The notes beneath the pieces are model-generated. The model saw nothing but the letters and a program-made list of their open reading frames with translations. It did no database searches and was not told where the DNA came from. Source: Thermoanaerobaculales bacterium (GTDB lineage: Bacteria > Acidobacteriota > Thermoanaerobaculia > Thermoanaerobaculales > Sulfomarinibacteraceae). Taken from it: a DNA stretch of 20,530 bases. Location: positions 1 through 20,530 of the forward strand of contig JALOKS010000011.1 of NCBI GenBank assembly GCA_025456385.1, read 5' to 3'. Each line of letters opens with the position of its first letter. Positions within the stretch are counted from its first letter, which is position 1. The position numbers were made by a program, and so were the translations under genes. This document shows positions 14,441-20,530 of the stretch, piece after piece.

Positions 14441-16501
14441 TCAGGAGACGCCGTCGTCCTCGAGGGGGTCGACGAAGCCGGGCAGCCGGTAGCGGCCGCC
14501 GGCCGGCAGGGCGCTGAGGCCGTCCGGAGGCGCCGCCTCGGCCACCGCGAGGAGCTCCCGAACGCCGGGCGGCAGCTCGGCCAGGAAACGCGAGGGCTCG
14601 AGCAGCACGTCGACTCTGTAGCGGTCGCGCGCGATCTCCGGTCGCACCAGGAACAGACGATCGCGGGCGCGGGTGACCGCGACGTAGAACAGGCGGCGCT
14701 CCTCCTCCTCGTCGTCCATGCGAAAGCCCGGGAAGCGCCCCTCGGCGAGCCAGATGACGAACACCGCGCGCCACTCGATACCCTTGGCCTGGTGGACCGT
14801 CGACAGGGTCAGCATCTCGTCGGGCGGGCCGACGGCGGCATCCTCGCCGGAGAGATCGTTGAGCAGGGTGACCTCGGAGAGGAAGGTGTTGATGTCCGGG
14901 TAGCCGTCGGCGAAGAGCGCGAGCTGCTCGAGGTCCTCGATCCGGGCGCCGGCGGCCTCCAGGTGCGCCCGCGCCCACTGTGCGTAGAAGGACTCGACGA
15001 CGTGGCGCACGGCCTCGCCGGGCTGTGCCAGGAGACTGGCCGCGGAGAGCTCGCCGACGAGGAGGCGAAGCTCGGCCAGCGAACCGGTGGCAGCGCGCGG
15101 GAGCGCGAGCTCGCCGGGCTCGAGCCGGACCAGCGCCTGGACCGGGTCCGGGCCGCTGGCGAGCCGGTCCCAGAGCCGCGCCGCCAGCCGAGGGCCGAAG
15201 CCGTCCCGCAGCTTGACGAGGCGGGCGAAGGCAACCTCGTCGCGCGGGTTGTCGACGAAACGCAGGTGCGCGAGCACGTCCTTGACATGGCGGTGCTCGA
15301 AGAAGCGCAGCCCGGAGCGGACGCGGAACGGAATGTTGCGCTTCGTCAGCTCGACCTGGAGATCGAGGGAGTGGGCGTGGTTGCGGTACAGCACCGCCAT
15401 CTCCTCGAGCTCGTAGCCCTCCTCGCGCAGCTCGAGCAGGCGGTCCGCGACATGGGCGGCCTGCGCCTCGGGAGTCGGCAGCGCGATCTCGAGCGGCATC
15501 TCGCCGCCGGAGCGCTCGGGCCGCAGGACCTTCGCGAACTGGCGCCGGTTGTGGGCGATGGACGCGTTGGCGAGCGCCAGGATCGGCGGCACCGAACGGT
15601 AGTTGGTTTCGAGGCGCAGCACCGTGCAGCCCGGGTGGCGCTCGGGGAAGCCGAGGATGTTGTCGAACTCCGCCCCGCGGAACCCGTAGATCGACTGCGC
15701 GTCGTCCCCGACGACCATGAGGTTGCGCTCGGGCCCGAGCATTGCATCGACGATGTCGGCCTGCAGCCGGTTGGTGTCCTGGTACTCGTCCACGAGGATG
15801 TGGTCGAAGCGGCGCCGCAGCTCCTCCCGCGCGGTCGCGTGCCGGGTGAGGAGCAGCAGCCAGTTCAGGAGCAGGTCGTCGAAGTCCATGAGATCGGCGC
15901 GGCGCTTGCGCTCGAGGTAGCGCCGGAAGACCTCCGCCATGGTTTCGCCCTGGTCGGCGAACTGCGGGGCGCGGCCGGCGAGAACCTCGTCGAGCGGGCG
16001 GCCGGTGTTGATGACGAAGCTGTAGAGCTCGACGAGGAGCCGTGGGCGCGGCGCACGCACGCTCGGGATCTCCGTGGTGACGTCCGCCTGGGCGGCGCCC
16101 ATGAGGTCCACCGAGTCTTCGCGGTCGACGATGGAAAAGCGGGGGGTGTAGCCGAGGAGATCCGCGAAGCGGCGTAGGATCCGGTGGCCGGCGGCGTGGA
16201 AGGTGCCGCCCGTGACCCGTGAGCCTCCGTGCTCCACCAGCTGCTCGACCCGTCCGAGCATCTCGCGTGCGGCCTTGTTGGTGAAGGTCAGGAGCAGGAT
16301 GCGGCCCGGCGGCACGCCGTCCTCGATCAGGCGGCAGGCGCGGTACACGAGGGTTCGGGTCTTGCCGGTGCCGGCGCCTGCGAGGGCGAGAATCGGACCG
16401 CCCGGGTGCATGACCGCGGCCACCTGCTGCTCGTTGAGCTCGCACTCGTACTGCACCCGATAGCGGCCCCCGCGACCGCCCGCGCGCAGCCGCCCGCTCA
16501 T
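14441..16501 (-). CDS. ATP-dependent DNA helicase, UvrD/Rep (SF1A) family
   Basis: 3'-5' DNA unwinding enzyme for repair or replication restart. The 686-residue product carries all SF1A motifs in order: Q motif LNEQQVAAV (about 22-30), Walker A AGAGTGKT (41-48), Ia LTFTNKAAREML, II ILVDEYQDTN (about 235-244), III VVGDDAQSIYGFRGAE, IV LETNYRSVPPIL, V TVHQAKGIEWRAVFVIWL and VI EERRLFYVAVTRARDRLFLV. It is slightly shorter than E. coli UvrD and has no added nuclease domain. The ATG at 16501 overlaps the stop of the GNAT gene by 4 nt (ATGA), so the two are translationally coupled. The frame continues upstream of this ATG, but that part is only a shadow of the GNAT gene. Confidence 0.95.
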   Translation of the reverse strand: MSGRLRAGGRGGRYRVQYECELNEQQVAAVMHPGGPILALAGAGTGKTRTLVYRACRLIEDGVPPGRILLLTFTNKAAREMLGRVEQLVEHGGSRVTGGTFHAAGHRILRRFADLLGYTPRFSIVDREDSVDLMGAAQADVTTEIPSVRAPRPRLLVELYSFVINTGRPLDEVLAGRAPQFADQGETMAEVFRRYLERKRRADLMDFDDLLLNWLLLLTRHATAREELRRRFDHILVDEYQDTNRLQADIVDAMLGPERNLMVVGDDAQSIYGFRGAEFDNILGFPERHPGCTVLRLETNYRSVPPILALANASIAHNRRQFAKVLRPERSGGEMPLEIALPTPEAQAAHVADRLLELREEGYELEEMAVLYRNHAHSLDLQVELTKRNIPFRVRSGLRFFEHRHVKDVLAHLRFVDNPRDEVAFARLVKLRDGFGPRLAARLWDRLASGPDPVQALVRLEPGELALPRAATGSLAELRLLVGELSAASLLAQPGEAVRHVVESFYAQWARAHLEAAGARIEDLEQLALFADGYPDINTFLSEVTLLNDLSGEDAAVGPPDEMLTLSTVHQAKGIEWRAVFVIWLAEGRFPGFRMDDEEEERRLFYVAVTRARDRLFLVRPEIARDRYRVDVLLEPSRFLAELPPGVRELLAVAEAAPPDGLSALPAGGRYRLPGFVDPLEDDGVS

Positions 16502-17421
16502 GGCAGGCACGCGGGTCCGAGTATCGAACGGTCGAAGGCCAGCGCGAGGCCGCGCCCGTAGATCATCAAGGTGGCTTCGAGGCGAGCGCCGCCGTCGAGC
16601 ATCGCCTCGATGGCGGCGGCGAAGGGCGCCGGAACCCGCACCTCGAGCTGCTCCTGCGCCCCCGACTCGACGGCGAGCTGGAGGGCCCAGCCGAGACCCG
16701 AGAGAGCGGCGTCCGGCGTGCTTCCCGCCACCGGGCCGATCTGCCCGGCACCGCCGTAGGCATAGGCTGCGATGCGCGCACCCTGCTGGACGAAGGCCGC
16801 CTTGAGGCGTCTCTCCTTGAGCCAGTAGAGGTGGTCGACCTCGCGGGTGATGTTGCGGGTCACGCGGTCGATGCGGTCGATGTCGGCCTGCCCCCGGCGG
16901 TTGAAGAGATCGGTGGTCGCGTCCCGGCCCGGCAGCAGGCGGGCGAGGGAGGGAGCGAGCTCCGCGGCGAGGGCCCGCGCGAGGCTGAACTGGTAGACGG
17001 GCGTGAGGGCGCGGAACGAGAGCCCCAGCAGCAAGGCCTGGATGGCCGGCTCGGCCGGGACCACGGCCAGGTACTCGCGCACCCCTGACCGCTCCCCGTA
17101 GCCGATGATCCTCTCGAGGAGGGCCCTGCCCGCACCGCAGCCGTGGTGCTGCGGCAGAACCCAGAGCTCGGAGAGCACGCACTGCCGGGACCGGATGTGG
17201 GCGGCGGCGAAGCCGAGGGTTTCCTCGTGGTCGGTCGCGGTGAAGAAGCCGTCCGGGTCGTGGGCCATGAGGTGGCGCAGGTTGGGGTCGATCTCCATGT
17301 CGAGGTCGAGGGTGCCGCGGCTCGCCGGGTAGGCCGCGAGCTCGGCCGCGACGACGTCGCGCAGGATGGCGGCGCCGGCCAGCTCCTCGCGGTTGATCCT
17401 GCGCACCTTGATCTTGGCCAT
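16498..17421 (-). CDS. GNAT family N-acetyltransferase (probably two GNAT halves)
   Basis: The 307-residue product has an N-terminal GNAT domain with the acetyl-CoA binding segment LSELWVLPQHHGCGAGRALLERIIGYGERSGV (motif A, Q-x-x-G-x-G, about residues 84-115). The C-terminal half (about 190-300) also looks GNAT-like by pattern, with AAYAYGGAGQIGPVAGSTPDAALSGLGWALQLAVESG and LMIYGRGLAL near the end, so it may be a tandem GNAT in which the second half lacks a full Q-x-x-G-x-G loop. The substrate is unknown. The ATG at 17421 has GAGAGG upstream. It is the first gene of a two-gene operon with the UvrD-like helicase. Confidence 0.85.
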   Translation of the reverse strand: MAKIKVRRINREELAGAAILRDVVAAELAAYPASRGTLDLDMEIDPNLRHLMAHDPDGFFTATDHEETLGFAAAHIRSRQCVLSELWVLPQHHGCGAGRALLERIIGYGERSGVREYLAVVPAEPAIQALLLGLSFRALTPVYQFSLARALAAELAPSLARLLPGRDATTDLFNRRGQADIDRIDRVTRNITREVDHLYWLKERRLKAAFVQQGARIAAYAYGGAGQIGPVAGSTPDAALSGLGWALQLAVESGAQEQLEVRVPAPFAAAIEAMLDGGARLEATLMIYGRGLALAFDRSILGPACLP

Positions 17422-17446
17422 CGCCTCTCCCGCCCTCGAGGCGAGG

Positions 17447-17452
17447 ATTCTA
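17447..17452 (-). promoter_or_regulatory. -10-like box of the GNAT-helicase operon
   Basis: TAGAAT on the minus strand lies 25 nt before the GNAT ATG. The expected -35 position falls in the GGGCGGGCGGGCGG tract, with no TTGACA-like match. Confidence 0.4.
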
Positions 17453-17477
17453 ACAGAGCCGCCCGCCCGCCCCTCCG

Positions 17478-17618
17478 GATGCGAGATTCGAGATACGAGG
17501 CCACCCGCCCACCCTCGGCCAGGTGCGAGCGGAGCTCATGATCTGATCAGATCGCATCTCCCATCTCGCATCTCGTATCTCGCATCTCGCATCTCGCATC
17601 TCGGATCTCGCATCTCGG
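17478..17618. repeat. Fold-back element of ATCTCGN heptamer repeats (copy 2)
   Basis: The right arm (17556-17618) is nine uninterrupted 7-bp units: ATCTCCC, then eight ATCTCGN with N = C, T, C, C, C, G, C, G. The left arm (17478-17499) is the same unit on the opposite strand (reverse complement reads ATCTCGA, ATCTCGC). Between them lie CCACCCGCCCACCC (17501-17514) and the perfect 14-bp palindrome GATCTGATCAGATC (17540-17553). A CCGCCCGCCCGCCCC tract precedes the left arm. The element fills most of the 274-nt gap between the GNAT gene and the carboxyltransferase gene. No gene was found in the gap. Confidence 0.85.
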
Positions 17619-17669
17619 GCCGGTGGCCGGAAACTCGAAAATCGACGTCTGCACGTCCCTCCGCGCCGT

Positions 17670-17688
17670 TACAATGCCCTCCAAGGAG
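17670..17688 (+). promoter_or_regulatory. -10-like box and ribosome-binding site of the carboxyltransferase gene
   Basis: TACAAT (17670-17675) is a -10 candidate without a clear -35 box. AAGGAG (17683-17688), 7 nt before the ATG at 17696, is a strong Shine-Dalgarno sequence and fixes that start over the longer in-frame extension through the repeat. Confidence 0.5.
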
Positions 17689-17695
17689 AGCGCCC

Positions 17696-19363
17696 ATGCC
17701 CAAGGCCCCCGATCGACCCTCCCGCCGCGACCTGAGCTTCGAGACCAACCGCGACCACTGGCTGAACCGGCTGCGGATCATCGAGACCCAGCGGCGCACG
17801 ATCGCCGCCGGGGGCGGGGAGGAGGCGGCGGCGAAGCAGAAGCAGAAGGGCAAGCTCCTGACCCGCGAGCGGGTCGCCGCCCTGATCGACGCCGGCACCG
17901 AGCTCCTGGAGCTCGGCTCCTTCGCCGCCTGGGAGATGTACGAGGAGTGGGGCGGGGCGCCGGCGGCCGGCGTGGTCACGGGACTCGGCAGGGTCTGCGG
18001 CCGCGAGTGCGTGGTCGTCGCCAACGACGCGACGGTCAAGGCGGGCGCATGGTTCCCTCTGACCTGCAAGAAGATCCTCCGCGCGCAGGAGATCGCGATG
18101 GAGAATCGCCTGCCGCTGATCTACCTCGTGGACTCGGCCGGCGTCTTCCTCCCGATGCAGGACGAGATCTTTCCCGACCGCGACCACTTCGGCAGGGTCT
18201 TCTACAACAACGCCCGGCTGTCGGCCGCGGGCATCTACCAGATCGCCGCCATCCTCGGCTCCTGCGTCGCCGGCGGCGCCTACCTCCCGATCATGTCGGA
18301 CGAGGCCCTGATCGTCGAGGGCAACGGCACCATCTTCCTCGCCGGGGCCCACCTCGTGCAGGCGGCGATCGGCGAGCGGATGGACAACCAGGCCCTCGGC
18401 GGCGCCACCGTGCAGGTCGACATCTCGGGGGTCGTCGACGACCGTTTCCCGGACGATCAGTCGGCGCTGGCGCACATCCGCACCCGGATCGGCGAGCTCG
18501 CGCGGCCGCCCCTCGCCCCCTTCGACCGCGTCGAGCCCCGGGAGCCCCGGGTCGAGGCGGAGGAGATCCTCGGCATCCTGCCGGCCGACAGGACCAAGCC
18601 CTACGACATGCGCGGGGTGCTGGCGTGCCTGCTCGACGGCTCGGAGCTCACCGAGTACAAGGCGACCTACGGCCGCACGCTGATCTGCGGGACCGGGCGG
18701 ATCGACGGCTGGGCGGTGGGCGTGGTCGCCAATCAGCGCATGATCGTCCACCGCCGGCGCGGCTTGGGCGCGGGCGACCAGGAGATGCAGATCGGCGGCG
18801 TCATCTACAGCGACGCCGCCGACAAGGGCGCCCGCTTCATCGAGCTCATGAATCAGAAGGGCATGCCGATCGTCTTCCTGCAGGATGTGACCGGCTTCAT
18901 GGTGGGCTCCAAGTCGGAACGCGAGGGGATCATCAAGGACGGCGCCAAGATGGTCAACGTGGTCTCCAACACGGTGGTGCCGAAGTTCACCGTCTTCGTC
19001 GGCAACTCCTACGGCGCGGGCAACTACGCCATGTGCGGCCGGGCCTACGGGGCCCGCTTCTTCTACGCCTGGCCGTCGGCCGCGATCTCGGTGATGGGAG
19101 GACAGCAGGCCTCCGAGACCCTGCTCGCCATCCAGCTCAAGAACCGGGGCGCGGAGGTGTCGCCGGAGGAGAGGGCGGCGCTGCTCGCCGAAATCCAGGC
19201 GCGCTACACCGCCGCCATGGACCCGAGGTACGCAGCGGCCCGACTCTGGGTCGACGAGATCATCGACCCGAGGCGCACCAGGGAGATCCTCGCGCGCAGC
19301 ATCGCCGCCGCCGCCAACCGACCGGAGCTCGAGGAGTTCAAGGTCGGCGTCCTGCAGACCTGA
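17696..19363 (+). CDS. Acyl-CoA carboxylase, carboxyltransferase (beta) subunit, MccB-like
   Basis: Transfers the carboxyl group from carboxybiotin to an acyl-CoA (methylcrotonyl-, propionyl- or similar CoA). The 555-residue product has both crotonase-like halves. N half: GKLLTRERVAALIDAGTELLELGSFAAW, VVANDATVKAGAWFPLTCKKILRAQEIA, FPDRDHFGRVFYNNARLS and CVAGGAYLPIMSDEALIVEGNGTIFLAG. C half: YKATYGRTLICGTGRIDGW, FLQDVTGFMVGSKSEREGIIKDGAKMV and GNSYGAGNYAMCGRAYGARFFYAWPSAAISVMGGQQA. It resembles MccB most, but where that family usually reads TGEEVSAEDLGGA-(D/x)-H this protein has IGERMDNQALGGATVQ. Thus the substrate may differ. No biotin carboxylase or biotin carrier gene is next to it in the window. 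Confidence 0.92.
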   Translation: MPKAPDRPSRRDLSFETNRDHWLNRLRIIETQRRTIAAGGGEEAAAKQKQKGKLLTRERVAALIDAGTELLELGSFAAWEMYEEWGGAPAAGVVTGLGRVCGRECVVVANDATVKAGAWFPLTCKKILRAQEIAMENRLPLIYLVDSAGVFLPMQDEIFPDRDHFGRVFYNNARLSAAGIYQIAAILGSCVAGGAYLPIMSDEALIVEGNGTIFLAGAHLVQAAIGERMDNQALGGATVQVDISGVVDDRFPDDQSALAHIRTRIGELARPPLAPFDRVEPREPRVEAEEILGILPADRTKPYDMRGVLACLLDGSELTEYKATYGRTLICGTGRIDGWAVGVVANQRMIVHRRRGLGAGDQEMQIGGVIYSDAADKGARFIELMNQKGMPIVFLQDVTGFMVGSKSEREGIIKDGAKMVNVVSNTVVPKFTVFVGNSYGAGNYAMCGRAYGARFFYAWPSAAISVMGGQQASETLLAIQLKNRGAEVSPEERAALLAEIQARYTAAMDPRYAAARLWVDEIIDPRRTREILARSIAAAANRPELEEFKVGVLQT

Positions 19364-19484
19364 GGGGGCCGCCCGGAAAGGTTACCGGTGCGGCGCCTGT
19401 TGCATACAGGGGTAGACGCGCCGGCCCCTGCGGCCGGCTGGACACACCGGAATTCCACGTTAGGCTTGTGAGGTGCTTTCAGGT
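19364..19484 (+). other. Intergenic stretch with two small hairpins
   Basis: CCTGT-TGCAT-ACAGG (19396-19410) and GCCGGCC-CCTGC-GGCCGGC (19420-19438) can each form a perfect stem. They may end the carboxyltransferase transcript, but neither is followed by a T-run. TGAGG (19469-19473) is a weak Shine-Dalgarno candidate for the ATG at 19485. Confidence 0.35.
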
Positions 19485-19640
19485 ATGACGGGCGGATCTG
19501 GGCGCCGCAGGATGTTCGCGCCGGTCATCGGTGCGATGGTTCTGCAGCTTGTCTCCCTGGTCCCGGTCGCTGCCGCCGGCGCAGACGAGAAGGCCGCGAC
19601 AGCCGAGCTCCCCCTGCAGTGGAAGCTGTGGCTTTCGTCG
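19485..19640 (+). pseudogene. N-terminal fragment of the GWxTD-domain protein (signal peptide and start of domain), out of frame with the rest
   Basis: In this frame ATG 19485 gives a basic start and a signal peptide (about MFAPVIGAMVLQLVSLVPVAAAGADE), then AATAELPLQWKLWL, which looks like the beginning of a GWxTD-domain protein (an L-P-x-x-W-x-x-WL opening). After about 19634 the frame turns into nonsense (SSACGCSGDARP...) and stops at 19772. Protein-like sequence continues one frame over. Start alternatives are GTG 19473 and ATG 19512. A frameshift, a small deletion or an assembly error at about 19626-19640 would explain it. Confidence 0.6.
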
Positions 19641-20530
19641 AGCGCCTGTGGTTGCTCTGGGGACGCCAGGCCGGTTACGGCAGCGCCTTCCGGGGCATGT
19701 ACATGGAGCGGCTGGACATCGCCCGCGTCGAGTTCGGTAACACCATCGAGGACCGGGCGCGGGTGCTGCTGATCCACGGTCCGCCGACCGGCCGCCAGGT
19801 GATGCGCTGCGACAGCGTCTTCACGCCGCTCGAGTTCTGGGTGTGGTCCTACCTCGAAGGCCTGGGCGAGGACGTCGTGGTGCTCTTCTACCGGCCGAAC
19901 CTGCTCAACGAGTGGCGGATGTGGACCACCTTCGACGGCTACCAGCGCCTCTACGCGACCGGCTACGAAGCCCAGTTCGGCGGCGGCGGCTTCTCCGGCG
20001 GTGTGTTCGACAACCCGGTCTACCGGTGTCCGAACGGCGACGTGATCATGAGGCTGCTGGCCGCGGCCGCCGCCTGGAGCAACGACCCGACCTACATGTC
20101 GGCCATGAGCCACGTCCGCTGGGCCGAGCGCGGCGGCGCGGAGTCCACCTCGCGGCGATTCATGGAGTTCTCGGCCCTGCTCGACAAGGGCGCCGAGCCG
20201 GTCGGCGTGGCCATCACGAGCGCCCATGGATCGACGCTCGGCGGTCTGATCGAGATGAGCTTCGCGATCGATGTCGAGGCCGCTGACCTCGGGTCGACGC
20301 CGGTGGGGGACATCGAGGTCGTCCAGCTCGACGTCGTGGGTGAGATCACGAGCGGCCTCGAGGTGATGGTCGACCGATTCCGGTACCTGTTCTCGGTTCC
20401 TCAGGCCGGCGATCGGCTGGGGCTCGCGGTGGACCGCCTGCTGCGGCCGGGTGACTACACCCTGCGCCTCAAGGTCGAGGACGTGCACTCGAAGCACGGC
20501 ACGGTCGAGGAGTACCGCTTCACGGTCGAT
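19619..20530 (+). CDS. GWxTD domain-containing protein, main body; frame-disrupted at 5' end and cut by window edge
   Basis: This frame is open to the right edge (about 304 residues visible) and has good protein character. FVERLWLLWGRQAG corresponds to the F-I-E-R-F-W-x-x-R-D block, and EFGNTIEDRARVLLIHGPPTGRQ to the GWxTD-R-G-R-x-x-I-x-Y-G-P-P block, with the name-giving motif itself degenerate. Later segments (EFWVWSYLEGLGEDVVVLFYRP and, near the edge, GDYTLRLKVEDVHSKHGTVEEYRFTV, an Ig-like strand pattern) are as in the family. The function of the family is unknown; it is common in Acidobacteriota and Bacteroidota. Upstream of about 19628 this frame is Arg-rich nonsense, so GTG 19619/19628 is only a formal start. 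The true N-terminus is probably the fragment starting at 19485. Confidence 0.7.
   Translation, partial: MEAVAFVERLWLLWGRQAGYGSAFRGMYMERLDIARVEFGNTIEDRARVLLIHGPPTGRQVMRCDSVFTPLEFWVWSYLEGLGEDVVVLFYRPNLLNEWRMWTTFDGYQRLYATGYEAQFGGGGFSGGVFDNPVYRCPNGDVIMRLLAAAAAWSNDPTYMSAMSHVRWAERGGAESTSRRFMEFSALLDKGAEPVGVAITSAHGSTLGGLIEMSFAIDVEAADLGSTPVGDIEVVQLDVVGEITSGLEVMVDRFRYLFSVPQAGDRLGLAVDRLLRPGDYTLRLKVEDVHSKHGTVEEYRFTVD

Noticed and set aside
14382..16445. A 687-residue minus-strand frame overlapping the helicase gene
   Set aside because: Arg-rich shadow frame; all SF1A helicase motifs are in the neighbouring frame.
17556..17618. Possible CRISPR array
   Set aside because: The repeat unit is 7 bp without spacers, and no cas genes are nearby.
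17366..17695. In-frame upstream extension of the carboxyltransferase through the heptamer repeat
   Set aside because: Translation of the repeat gives RISYLASRISHLGSRI-type low complexity, and a strong AAGGAG with ATG 17696 defines the real start.

Overview
This is a very GC-rich window from a chromosome with a Gram-negative envelope: it carries two murein lytic transglycosylases, an RND efflux pump, an O-antigen ligase-like protein, a KdtX/WaaE-like glycosyltransferase and a TRAP transporter. A GWxTD-domain protein at the right end and the overall gene mix fit Acidobacteriota (possibly a Thermoanaerobaculia-like lineage). That placement is an inference from gene content; no rRNA or marker gene in the window settles it.

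Layout. 1-3256 (+): the C-terminal part of an HAE1-type RND permease, then an OPT-family transporter. 3257-3829: a non-coding stretch with a fold-back heptamer repeat, tRNA-Gly(GCC), a two-tier terminator, tRNA-Cys(GCA) and a long hairpin. Each tRNA has its own well-formed -35/-10 promoter with a 17-nt spacer. 3830-5239 (-): a eukaryotic-type UTP-glucose-1-phosphate uridylyltransferase, divergent from 5290-10895 (+), which holds an SLT lytic transglycosylase, a TatT lipoprotein, DctP, DctQ, DctM and an MltA lytic transglycosylase. From TatT to MltA the genes are spaced 3 nt apart or overlap by 4 nt, so they look like one operon. 10868-11578 (-): a PilZ protein with a degenerate receiver-like N-terminus. 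11677-12570 (+): a GT2 glycosyltransferase, convergent with 12545-13840 (-), an O-antigen ligase family protein. 13924-14301 (-): thioredoxin. 14441-17421 (-): a GNAT acetyltransferase translationally coupled to a UvrD/Rep helicase. 17422-17695: a second, larger heptamer fold-back repeat. 17696-19363 (+): an acyl-CoA carboxylase carboxyltransferase (beta) subunit. 19485-20530 (+): a GWxTD-domain protein that is interrupted by a frame change and runs off the window.

How the genes fit together. Much of the content concerns the cell envelope: UDP-glucose supply, LPS core/O-antigen building, two peptidoglycan lytic enzymes and several transporters. The most suggestive unit is the TatT-TRAP (TPAT-type) transporter set between two lytic transglycosylases. 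Its binding protein appears to lack the arginine that clamps carboxylate ligands in ordinary DctP proteins, which points to an unusual, possibly envelope-derived or hydrophobic, substrate. The most unusual DNA is a family of fold-back elements built from ATCTCGN heptamers. A shared CCACCCGCCC 10-mer lies next to both, and next to a third, different hairpin. No CRISPR array, insertion sequence or phage gene was seen.
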